Shown: in pieces, positions 21,201 through 33,200 of the stretch
Position numbering within the stretch: position 1 is the stretch's first letter
Layout of the letters: every line of letters starts with the position of its first letter
Assembly: GCA_030068075.1 (NCBI GenBank)
Contig: JAINVK010000882.1
Location: 558,001-622,000, forward strand
DNA length: 64,000 bases
Origin: Paguma larvata
Lineage: Eukaryota; Chordata; Mammalia; Carnivora; Viverridae
Direction of reading: 5' to 3'
Program-made: the position numbers and the translations under genes
The notes under the pieces: model-generated
Database searches by the model: none
What the model saw: the letters and a program-made list of their open reading frames with translations, nothing else
Told to the model about the DNA's origin: nothing

Positions 21201-24200
21201 AGGCGGGTTGTGAGCCCATCCTACGGAAATGGAAACTGAGGCCTACGGGCCACCCCCCTCTCTGCCCGGGAGCAGTCTGGAGCGGGGCTCTCTCCGGGCC
21301 TCAGCAAGTCCCGGTCACCAGCCGCCTGTCCCTGAAAGGTTTCCCTCCGCAGGTGAGCTACTCGGTTGGAAGTTTGAGTAACAGAGAACTTATAGGAGAA
21401 TCTTCAATAAAGACAAGTCTTCGGTACTCTTCCGTATTTTCCAGAAAAATTGTTTCTAACCCGAGAGACCCTGTTCACTACCTGATTCCCTAGGTGGCAC
21501 ACGGCCTCAGGCCGGGCATTGGGCTGGCTGGCAACCCAGATCCCGGGAGCCGTGTGACCACAGCCACCCCTGCCCTCCCGGCCTGGCTCTCGCCTCACCG
21601 GTCCCCCGGCAGCGCAGGGAGGCCGGCGAGCGGGACCCGGCAGGGTGGCCCTCCCCGCAGCCCGCTGCTCACCTGGCAGTTGAGGCCCGTGTAGCCCTGC
21701 GGGCAGGCGCATCTGTAGGCCCCGTAGCTGTCCTGGCAGGTGCCGCCATGCAGGCAGGGCCGAGAGTCACACTCGTTGATGTCGTGCTGGCAGTAGCTGC
21801 CCGTGAAGCCGGGAGGACACAGACAGGTGAAGGAGTTGATGCCGTCCACGCAGGTGCCACCGTTGAAACAGGAGCTGGAGGTGAGCGAGTGGCAGGGGAG
21901 AGGGGTGAGGGGGGTGTGGGACCCTGCCCGAGGAGCGGCCCCCGGACTCAGACCGCAGCGGAAGGGGCCCGCCGGCTAGGACAGGCGGGGAGCAGCCCAG
22001 ATGACCTCGGGGCGGCCGGCGGTAGGGCCGGGGACCGACCGCAGGCGCTCACGGCGCCTTCCGCCCACTTCCTCTGCCTCCTTCACAAGTCACACCGAGC
22101 AGAGCTTTAGAGCACGCGGGGGCGTGGTAGGTCACGTACAAACGAGGAAGAAACCAGAGCCCGCGTGGGCGCCTGCCGGGTCTTGCGCCCGCCCCCCGGC
22201 CCCGCGCGGCGCCCTTGCCTCTCCGTGCAGTCGGGCGTGTTGTTCTCGCAGTGGATCCCGCTGAAGCCCGTGGGGCAGGTGCAGGTGTAGCTGTCCACGC
22301 AGTCGGTGCAGTTGGCGCCATGGCGGCAGGGGTTGCTGGCACACTCGTTGATGTCCTCCTCGCAGAAAGCCCCCTGGAAGCCCGGCAGGCAGTCGCAGAA
22401 AGCCGTGTTAATGCCATCCGTGCAGGAGCCGCCGTTGTGGCACGGGTCTGGAGGGGGGGACAGAGGGCGGGTCTGAGGGTGGGCCGCAGCGTTCCCCCCC
22501 CAACCAAAGCTGAGGGACTCGCTCCCAGGCCCCAGGCTGCAGGCAGGGGCAGAACGTGTAAGCTTAACAGATTGACAAGGCTGCTGTCATCGTGTCCCCT
22601 GCTCGCTTGGGGACACTTGTCTGGGTCTGTGTCCTACGACCCAGGGTGGGGGCCCGAGAGCCCTGCTCCCCCGTGAGTCCTGACAAAGACCCATAAGAGC
22701 ACTCTGGACGGCGCCAGGCGCCACACTATGGGAGGAGCTACCCCCGGCCACGGGGAGCCACCCAGAACCACCCTTCGGTCCACACGAGGCCCACGGCCCA
22801 CAAGCAGCAGCTCCCCCTGCCCCCCGCCCCCCGCCCAGGACTCCCTCCAGCCGAGCCCGGCGCTTGGCTGTCTGGGCACGTCCCCGGGCACTGCCACTCG
22901 GGTCCTCCTGTCTGAGCCCGGCCTGCCCAGGAAGCCGCAGTCCGAGAGCACCGACGGGTGGCTGGGGCGGGTGGCCACTCACTGGGTCGGCAGTCATCAA
23001 CGTCCGTCTCGCAGTCGCGCCCCGTGTAGCCCGCGCGGCAGCGGCAGTGGTAGCCCCCGTTGGTGTTCTGGCAGGACGCGCCGTTGCGGCACGGATTCTT
23101 CACGCACTCGTTAATGTCCACCTCGCAGGTCTGTCCTGGGAGAGGGGGAGGGGACGATGGCTCGGCCCCCTGCCCTCCAGGCCTCTCCCCCAGCCTTCTC
23201 TGCCCCAGGATAGTCCCCTGGGGACACCCCAGGAAGGAAGGGCCCTGCCAGACCCATTTCTGCTTCCAGAGCCCCCTATAGGTGGCTCTGCAGCCCGCAA
23301 AGACGGGGAGGCCCCAGACCTCCCCCCACCCCGGGAAGCAACCCCAGGCAGCGCTGCAGGGCCAGGAGGCCTCACCTTGCCAGCCCGAGGGACAGATGCA
23401 CGAGAAGCTCTCGAAGTCCTCAGACTCCTGGCACTCGCCCCCGTTCCTGCAGGGGCCAGGGGGCGCACGGGGCCAGCACCACCTCACACGTGGCTCCTGA
23501 GGGTAAGGGGGGCAGCGCTGAGACCCACAGGGCCTGGCCCGGAGCATCAATGCCCCACGGCATCTCCCGACGGAGCCCCCGATGGCCCCATGGGGCAGAA
23601 GGGGGATGGTACTGCACCTCCGGAGACCTTGGGCGAGCTCCTGGCGGAACCAGAACCCAACCCGGGGGGGGACACTTGGCTCCAAAACTGTCCCCGCGGG
23701 ATGCAGCCTGGGCCTCAACTCCTCGGGAGTGCCTGTTCCCAGCCTCACACCCTCTCCTGGTCTCCTGGAGCCTTAGAGCTCCTCCCAAGGGCTCTGGGGC
23801 CACAGGCAGCCAGCGCCCGGTCACGGAGGCCACCGAGCAGAGGCCGGACGGCAGGGGAGGAGCCGCGGCCCTGAGCACCCCTCCCTGTCGGGGAGCACCC
23901 GTGGTTCAGGACCCCGGCACAGGAGAGGGAGTCTGGCTAGAAGCGGGTCACACTGGGGCGGCTTCCCTCCATGGAAGCCCCGTGGAAGCCTTCCTGTTTA
24001 CAGCTGTGGGGGCCAATTCCCGGGGAAGAAAGGAAACCCTATCTTCCCCGTAGCCATTATCTCCCTGGCCTGCTGGTGCGATTTTCCAGGGCCTTTCTTT
24101 CTATCTGTTTCCACGGTGACCTAGGCAGGGAGGAAATTCGCCAGAGTTTCCGACAATTGTGCAGAGGGAAGCAGGAAGTGGGCAGACGGGAAGCAGGTCA

Positions 24201-27200
24201 GCACAGGCCGGCTCCTCCCCACCAGGCCCGCCAGCCTCCGATACCGTGTCTGAAAGGGACTCGTGCGTCCCAGGCAAGGGGCCCCTGGGTGGCTACCAGC
24301 CACAAGCTGCCTCGCCACCGCAGGAGAGAAAGCCCAGGTCCCCCGCGCTGGCTGCCGCGGCTGCCTTGTGTTGTGGGAGCCACCAGCACAGAGGTGGGCC
24401 CCCGCCCGCCTGCCTGGCCGGACAGGGCTCTCTCCGGACCCCCGGGCTCGTCAGCAGGGAGCCCCGAGGCTGTCACCAGCGGCAGCGCCCCCTGCCCATT
24501 CCCAGTGGGACCCAGAAGTGGTTGTGGACTTTTGTTTTTTAACACTTTGTAAATCTCTTCCTCGGAGGGGACCGTTTCCCGTGATCCTGTTGGCCGGGCC
24601 AACGGCAGACGCTGGGACGCCCAGGGAAACGCCTCCCGCCTCTGCTCAGCGCTAACAGAGGGCTCCTTGTTCCCCGACACAAAGAGGGCCCGCCGTCAAA
24701 GGAATCCCTCAGGCCTGGCCAGCAAGGCGGGGGTGGGGGGGTGGGGGGGGAGAGTCCGGCCCCCAGGGGCCGACGCAGTGTGGACGCTGGCCCATGGAGG
24801 CCGGCAGCCCAGGCCCGGCTCCGGGCTCTGCTGCAGAGCACGCCGCCTCCTCCCTCCCAGGCGGGCTGGCTGAACCAAGTATTTGGGACGTGCTCGTATT
24901 AAGGCTGCTGCCCCACGTCCTGTATGTTCAGGTGGGACTCTGGCAATGACCCCCGAGGAGCGAGGCCCGAATGCGGCCAGCCCCCTGCCTCGATGCGGTC
25001 AGTGGAACGTCTGGGCATGCCTGCTGAGCCATGCGGCCTGGCCAGCCCCAGGAGAGCCCCTAGGCGTGCCGTGCCCGCCTCCCCCGCCCGCCCGGCCCCT
25101 GCGGGTCCCGCCCTCACCTGTGTAGGGCAGCGGGCAGTTGCACGTGTAGCCGGCCACGTCGTCGATGCAGGAGCCCTGGTTGAGGCACGGGTTGGATGCA
25201 CACTCGTTGATGTTGGTTTGGCAGTTGGGACCTGGAGAGAGAGGGCCGGTGGTCGGTGCGCCCATCCCCCCGGGGGCTCCGGAGCGGCCCCACTGCGGGG
25301 CCCCTCCTCATCCCCTGGGGTGGAGGGAGAGCCCTGGCGCCAAGCCTACCCCGGCGGGCCTGCCCCGAGGGCGGCAGGTGCCCGTGGCGGGAGGGAGGCG
25401 CCGCGGTCCCGCGGCCCCTGAGGGCCCCCTCTGCACCAGGACCCCGCCCGGCCCCACTCACCGCTGAAGCCCTCGCGGCAGGTGCACACGTAGCCGCTGG
25501 TCATGTCTCTGCAGACGCCCCCGTTGGCACAGGGGTTGGATTCACACTCGTTGTTGTTCACGTCGCAGTTAGCCCCGCTCCACCCCGGGTCACAGTCGCA
25601 CTTGTATCTGCAGAGGTGACCGCGGGGCCGTTCGCACGCGCCCAAGCTCCTGGCCCTGCTCCCCCAGGCTGACGGCACGGAGGGACCGACCTACTCCCAC
25701 CCGAGAGTCCTTTCGTGTGGGGACGCCAGCACCCGCCTCGCCCAGGAGCCCTGGTCCAGGCTCCTGGACAGCGGCACGGGCTTGGTTATACCACAGCTGG
25801 GACAACACGTAGCTCAGGGCAGTGGCCAGAAGGCCACCTGCCGCTCACCCACCATGGGCACTTGAACACAGAGCGTGGGGTCCCTGCCCGCGCCAACAGC
25901 CCCATCGGCCCAGTGCTGGGCGCAAAGCAGGTGTCAGAAATCGGGTGAGCTTTGGCTCTGCTCCACACCCCTGCGCTGCTGACACCGCGTGTGTGTGGGT
26001 CGCCGGCTGGGTGTCCTACAACTCCTGTCTGGGACGGACGCTCTGGGAGAAGGGCTCGGACACCCCGGGAGAAGGGCTCGGGCCCACACACGGCGTCCGC
26101 GTCAGACGCCCATCACGGGAGTCGGGCTGTCACCTGTGCTTCTGACCAACCAGCCCTCCACCGGGTTTCCCGAGACCCCGTCCTCAAAGTGAAGACTTGC
26201 TAGCATGGCTTGAGGGACTCAGAAAAGGGGTTCACTCGCTAGGTCGGTGGTTTAGTACTCCAGGAACAACCCAACGGAAGACACACGCAGGGCGAGGCGT
26301 GTGGGAGGCATGGCGCTCCAGGGCTCCGGGGGCCGCCCTCCCAGCACCCCGGGCGCCCTCAGCCCGGAGGCTCTCCGAACCCCACCGGTGAGCACTCTTC
26401 CGGAGGCTCCGTCACACAGGCGAGGCTGATGACCTCCCCCCGCGGCCCCTCCCCCGCTCGGAGGTGGGGGTGGGACAGCCATCACCCTGCCGGCCCCCAG
26501 ACCCCCATCCTTAGGCGACCTCGGCCGCCTCCGCACGGCGTCACGCACACGTGCTGGCTGCCGTTGACACGCGAGCGTGCCCCGGGGCCCCGGGAGCACA
26601 CACCAGGGGCCGCCGGAGCCCCGCTGGCACCTGCCCGCGAGGGGCGCCCACTCCCGGCCCGCGCGGGCCCGCACCCACCCGTTGAGGCTGTCCCGGCAGG
26701 CCCCGTGGATGCAGGGGTTGCTGCTGCACTCGTTGACCTCGGACAGGCACGTGGGGCCGTGGTAGCCCTCGGGGCAGCGGCACGTGAAGCTGTTGACGCC
26801 GTCCTCGCAGGTGCCCCCGTGGTGACAGGGGTGGCCCGCACACTCGTCAATGTTGACATTGCACATGCTCCCTGTGAGCGGGGGGGGGGGGGGGGTCAGG
26901 TACCCACTCGGCCCCCCCAGAAGAGGAGGCGGGGGGTCTTTGTGAGCAAGTTCTGCTCCTCGGAGCCTCAGTTTCCCCCTGTTGAACTGGGGACGACACC
27001 CAACCCCTCTCCCCAGGCCCTTCCGGGGTAAGCAAGGCCTTCCCGCCTGAGCACTGCGCCGGCCAGCCAGGCCCAGGGGCCCCAAGGACAAGACCGGTGT
27101 CAGCCCAGCTGCCCAGAGACGCCTCGGGGTCAGACATAGGTTGCACGCCCCGGAGCCAGCCCTGACCAGGGACAAGAGGCTCGAGGGTGCCCGTCCTGGT

Positions 27201-30200
27201 CCTGGTCCGAGCCCCAGGCCCCCCGTGGTCTTCGCCGCAATCGGCCACGGCCGGCAGCCGTCGAGAGCTGGGCCCTGGGTGGAGGCCGGAACCATCCTGC
27301 CCACCTGGGGACCTGGCTGAGTCGCCGACCTTGACCTCGGCCCCCGCGGCAAGGGCTTGAGGAGGCCCGGGAGAGACAGAGCCCCGCAGCCCCCGGGCCC
27401 GAGGACCGCTCACCTGTGTAGCCCGGCTCGCACGCACACTCGTAGCCATCAATCTTGTCCAGACACGTGCCCGAGTCACAGGGGCTGCTGGCACAGTCGT
27501 CCAGGTTGGTCTCACAGTTGGGTCCTGGCGGCAGGCAGCAGTGGAGGTCAGCTCCCTGGCCACCCCCCCCGTTGCCCCTCCCTGCTCCCCCAGGCACCTG
27601 TGGTCCCCTTGAGGCAGAGGTCAGCTCCCAGCTCCCCGCCCAGGCACCTGTGGTCCCCTTGAGGCAGAGGCACAGGTAGGCGTTGTCGCGGTCCTGGCAG
27701 GTGCCGCCATGGCGGCAGGGCTGGCTGTGACACTCGTTGACGTTGGTCTCGCAGTGGTGGCCCGTGTAGCCCGGCCGGCACAGGCAGGTGAAGGTGGCAA
27801 CCCCGTCCTTGCAGGACCCGTAGTGGCAAGGGTCAGGGTCACATTCGTCAATGTCCACCTCGCAGTGTGGCCCCGTGTAGCCTGCAGGGCAAGGCCAAGG
27901 GCACTCAGGGCGGCCACCCCTGGAAAGGCACCAACCACACCCGGGCTCTCCCGAAGGAGAGGGGGGAGCGTGCCGTTCCTCATGGGACCCCCTCATCGCC
28001 CCTTGTCCAGACCTGCGGGCCCGCCTGCCCCCCGCACCTTCCGTGCACACGCAGCTGTAGGTGTTGGGCCCGTCCAGGCACTTGGCGCCATTCTTGCAGG
28101 GCGTGCTGGCACACTCGTCCACGTCATACTGACACAGGTGCCCGGTGAAGCCTGCAGCCAGAACGGGGCCGCAGTCACACCCAACGGGTGCCGAGCGCCC
28201 CGTGGCCGAGCCTCGGCCAGGCCAGGGCAGGGAGTTCCTCCCCAGGGCACACTCCGCTCAGCCCTCCCAGTCTCCTCTCGCTCCCTCTCAGCGCCTGCCC
28301 CTCCGGGAGGGGCCTCCTCTCAGATGGACTCCAGCCGCTGTGGTCCCGGCCACGCCGGGCCGTGAACGAGGCCCCCCGCTCAGCATCCGGGACGGCTGAT
28401 TTCTACCTTGCGGGCCCACGGCTCTGACCCGCAGGGCCTCCCGAGCGCCAGCGTCCTGGACCCACAGACCCTCCTGCCCCAGGCTCCTCGAGCCCTCCTG
28501 TCGCATCCGCTGTGGGCCAGCGGAGGCGGGGAGCGCGGGGCAGGCCTCACCGCCTAAGCTCCTCGGGGGTCTGGGGAGCACCCTTCTCCCCAGGGGAGCC
28601 CCAGCAGCAGGGAGGATTTCTGCGTCCCGGGCCGCCCCGATGCCCAGCTTGGCCTGACCACTCCCGAAGTGAAGTCCTTGCATCCCAGCCCCTAAGGGAC
28701 CTGCCTGGCGGCCCTCGGGACACTACAAGCCCAGGCCTGAGTGGAGAGCCTCTAGCGGACGGTCGGAGCTCCTGGGTCAGCTCCCCTAAAGGGAGGGCAG
28801 GGGCTCGGCGGCGGCCCCGCGGGGGACGGGCCTCACCTGTGGGGCACTCGCACAGGAACTCGTTGATTTTGTCCAGGCAGCGGCCGTTCTGGAGGCAGGG
28901 GCTGCTGGCACACTCGTCCGTGTTGACCTCGCAGTGGACGCCCTCGTAGCCTGGGGGTGGGGGCGGGGCGGGGGCACAGGGTCCGTGAACAGCCCCGGCG
29001 ACGCCCCACCACGGCTCAGGGCTCAGGGCGGAGGGACGGACTCCTGGCTCCGGCTGCCGCAGAGGCGACCGACCAGCACCCTCTGCACCTGTCCTGCGGC
29101 TCCCCTGGCGCCTCGGGCCCCCGCCCCCACCCCACCCGCCCCCCAGCCCTGGTGCCGCTCTCTGGGCTGGTGCCGGTGGGCTGGCCTGGGCAAGCGTGGA
29201 GGCCAGGGGCACCAAGGGGTCGCCGGGGGGGGGGGGCTGCCAGGGGGTCACCCCGACACACAGGAGGCCGGCTCCACGCACCAGGCATGCAGATGCACTG
29301 GAACTCTCCGATCTGGTCCAGGCAGGTGGCGTCATTCTGACACGGGTTCGAGACGCACTCGTTGACGTCAATCTCGCAGCGCGGGCCCGTGTAGCCCTGC
29401 AGACACTGGCACTCGAAGGAGCCCAGCGTGTTGATGCACTTGCCTGCGTGCTCACAGGGGTTGGCGCCTGGCAGGGGACAGCATGGGGGATGTGGCACCA
29501 GCGAGAGGCTGCTTCAGGGCCCCTGACTGACGGGCCGCTCTGGGGCACGCCCACCCCCCATCAGACAGGCAGTCCTCCCCATGGGGGGGGGTCACGCCTC
29601 CTCCGTCAGACCAGACACCCTCTGAGGGCAGAGTCCCTGCCACCCCCACCCCGCCCCCCCACCCCCCGCCGCATGTCCTGCCCGGCGCGCACCCAGGGAG
29701 CACTCGTCCACGTCCTGGCTGCAGGCCGGGCCCGTGTAGCCCGAGGGGCAGGTGCAGATGGCCTTGCCGTTCACGGGGTTGGTGTCACAGTTGGAGCCCT
29801 CGTTGCAAGGGTTGCTGATGCAGGCGTCGTTGAGGTGGCAGAGCAGACCTGGGCGCGGCGGGAGCGGTCGGTCAGCGGGGCGCTGCCTCTCCCGGCCCGG
29901 GGACCCCGGGGACAGCGGCCGCCCACAGCCCCCCGCGCCCCCCGCCCCACCCCCTCCGGCCAGGGGCTCACCGGTGCGGCCGTGCGGACACTCGCAGTAG
30001 AAGGAGGCCACTCGGTCGTGGCAGGTGGCGCCGTGGAAGCAGGCGGCGCTGGCGCAGTCGTCGATGTTCTCGCTGCAGTCCTCCCCCGTCCAGCCGTTGA
30101 CGCACACGCAGTTGTAGCCGCCGTGGGTGTTGTGGCAGGTGCCGCCGTTCTGGCAGGCGTTGGGCATCAGCTGGCACTCGTCAACATCCTCCGTGCAGTA

Positions 30201-33200
30201 CTGGCCTGCGGGGGGTCCGGCCCGTCACGCCTTGACCGCCGGTGCGGGGCCACCTCCTCCAGGAAGCCCTCCCAGGCAGACTCCTCCACCCGCCGCAGCC
30301 TGGGCCGCTGTCTCCCCGGGCCCTGCCCCCCCCACTCCCGCCCGGATGGGCTCTGGGCCCATCACTCTGCCATGGGCACCGGTGCTGGGGGGGGGTCCCA
30401 CCCTTGTCCCACCCTTGTCCCACCCTCGTCTGCCATCCCCAGATGCCGGCCCCGGCTTGGCTGAAACCCAGGAGACCCGACCGAGGTGCGGGGCCGTCTG
30501 GGGGCTGCACTCGGTGACCCGCAGGATGAGCCAATGGTGGCACGGGGGCCTCAGATCCCGGTCTCGGGCAGGGGCTGCCCCCAGTCACGCCACCCTTTCC
30601 GGACCACGCTCCCCGTGCAGGCAGTGTAGCGGGTGGTGGGGGGGCGCCCCCGCCCGGCTGCTCCCCTGTGCGCCCACCTGTCCACTCAGGCGGGCAGCGG
30701 CAGTTGTAGGTGTTCACGCCGTCCACGCAGGCGCCCCCGTTCTTGCAGCCGTTCCCGGGACAGTCGTCGACATTCTCCTCGCAGTTCTGGCCGGTGAAGC
30801 CTGCGGCAGGGGCGCCAGGGGCCCGGTCAGGCCCCGCCGGCTGCGCTCGCCCGAGCGTCCTCCCGGCTGGACCCACGACACCCTGCTCTGGCCCGGCCGC
30901 TGCCTCTCCAGGGCCCGCCCTGGGACGCCCACCGCCTCGGGGCCCTCGAGACACCCCCCGGCTCTCCCCGCTCCCCGTGTGACCAGGCCCCACACTCCAG
31001 AGCCCACAGGTGACACGCTCCTCTCTGAGGAACCACTGTGCGAAGGGCCCGAGGAACAGATGGGAACTTGGGACCACGGGATCCGGGTGGTCCCTTTGTA
31101 AACGTCCTGCGTCCTGCGTAGGGGAGCTCCTGGGGGCGGCTGTGAGCAGGGGCTGCCTGCGGGTGAGGCACTGTGCTGGGACTCCTAGAAGCCCCGGGGG
31201 ACTGCCCTGGGGCTGGGGAGGGCTCCAGGCAGAGGCCCGCCCTCAGCTTCCCAGGAACAGAGGTGCGGTGCCCGCTTCTCGCCCCCAGGCCGGGCCGCCT
31301 CCACGCCAGTCAGCTATTAACCCGCCCAACTCCCGCCGGTTCAATCATCGACCCAGAAAGGTGCGCCTGACGATAGCCCAAACCTACAGCCAGTTACTGA
31401 TTAACGCCCCTCCCGGACTGCCTTTGAACCTGTCTCCTGCCCTACGAGAGCCAACCCCCTCCCTCAGGCCCCCCACCCCACAGTGCCCTGCAGGGGGAGG
31501 CAGGGGGCCTGGAAGAGCTGAAGTGGACAGCGTTTTCGAGGGAGTACCCCAAGTCAGAGCCCGGAGCCCAAGTATGTCGTGGGGGCCCCGAGCATGCCTC
31601 CCCCCTGGCACACCTCCAAGGGTCTCCTACGGTGCCACTCGGCACACGAGCCGGGCTAGCCCTCACCCAGAGAAATCTCGCCCTGCCGGCCCCGGCAGGA
31701 CCCAGCACCGGCTCCACGCATGGGGTATCCTCTGACGGGTCCCCACGGCCCACCTCCTCCAGCCCTCACTGCGGCCCCTGGAGGGCAGGCCTCTCTTGAG
31801 ACACGCGGCTGGATGGGAGGTCCTAGACCCAAGGTCACCAGGACAGCCAAGAGGCATCTGAACCCAGAACCGGGGGGGTGAGCCCGGCGAGTGGGCTTGG
31901 CTCTTAGCCCCCAGGGACAGCCGACCAGCCGGCGGCACTGGGGGGGCCAGGGGGCAAGGGGAACACCCAGGGACACCCGGGAAACGCACGCCCTCGGAGT
32001 CTGCACACAAAGCTGGCTGGTGTGGTGACGAGGCCCCCCGCTTTGCAGGGCCGCCGGGTCAGTGCTCCCGTCACCCCCAGGTCGGCTGGGCCTTGCGCGC
32101 CCAGGACCCAGATCCCAACGACCCAGGAGATTTTTAAGCTTTTCATCCGTACTCTTATTTTTAGACCAACAGCGGCAAAACTGACTCAAAAGCTACCGTG
32201 GGAAGGTCAGCCCCTACAGCAGGGATGGCGGAGCCGCTGGGGGAGCTGCCCCACGCCACCCCCACATCCAGGGCAGACAGGCCATCTGGGCTCAGCGACG
32301 TGAGCTCCGACCACAGGGCAACGAGAGGCCCACGGAGGCACAAGCCAGGGCGTCCCTGCAGCTGCGCCTCGCTCCCTAACTCTCACGTGGTTCCGGGGAA
32401 TTCAAGGTGCTCAGAGCAGGGCAAAGAGCCGGGGGCCACGAGGGCAGGGCCACCCGCGGGGCGGAGGGAACACCGGGGAGGGCACACCTGTCCAGCCAGG
32501 CTCACCCAGGAGCCCGCCCTGGGGGCTGCAGGGACCCCGGCTCCCTGGCACGGGGGGGGGTGGGGAGAAGTGCTGGGCAGTCAGAGCAGACCCCACCCCC
32601 AGGCAGAAGTGAGGTGCCCGGACCCCTAGGCTGGGCTCCTCCTCACTGGCACCCCCTTTCCGGACCCACCCGGCCCGCACCCCCGGGCCTCCCCTGGGCA
32701 GTACCTGGCAGGCAGGCGCACTCATGCGTGGCGTCACCCGTGGGGCGGCAGGTGCCCCCGTTCTGGCAGGGCGAGGGGCTGCAGGGCACGTAGGGCAGCT
32801 CGCAGTGGGGGCCAGTGTGGGCGGCGCGGCAGGCGCAGCGGTAGGAGCCCACCTCGTTGTGGCAGGTGCCCCCGTTGCGGCAGAGCCCGGGGCTCTGGCT
32901 GCACTCGTTGACGTCCTGCCTGCAGGTGGGGCCGTGGAAGCCGGGCGGGCAGCGGCAGATGTACGAGGCCTCGAAGGGCAGGCACTGGCCGCCGTTGGCA
33001 CACGGGTTGGAGGCGCACGGGTCGGCCTGCTGGCACGTCTTCCCTGAGGGGCAAGGGGGAGCGAGGGGTCGCGCCGGTGCCCGGGGGGCGACCTCCCGGC
33101 ACAACGGGGGTGCCGGCCTGGCCCAGACCCGACGACGGCGGCACTGTCTCTCTGACTGCCGGGACCCCACGGCTGGTGGAGGGAGGCGGCCTCGAGACCA

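Noticed and set aside
23376..23496. NOTCH1 as a pseudogene because of the exon 16 frameshift
   Set aside because: One homopolymer indel against 33 intact exons, intact splice sites and full promoter structure points to an error or a rare allele, not a decayed gene.
27130..28122. Exons 10-12 read as one continuous 330-codon exon
   Set aside because: The continuous frame inserts non-EGF sequence between clear splice sites that reproduce the human exon phases.
30385..30430. CRISPR-like short repeat (CCCACCCTTGTC three times)
   Set aside because: A short tandem repeat without spacers in an animal intron.
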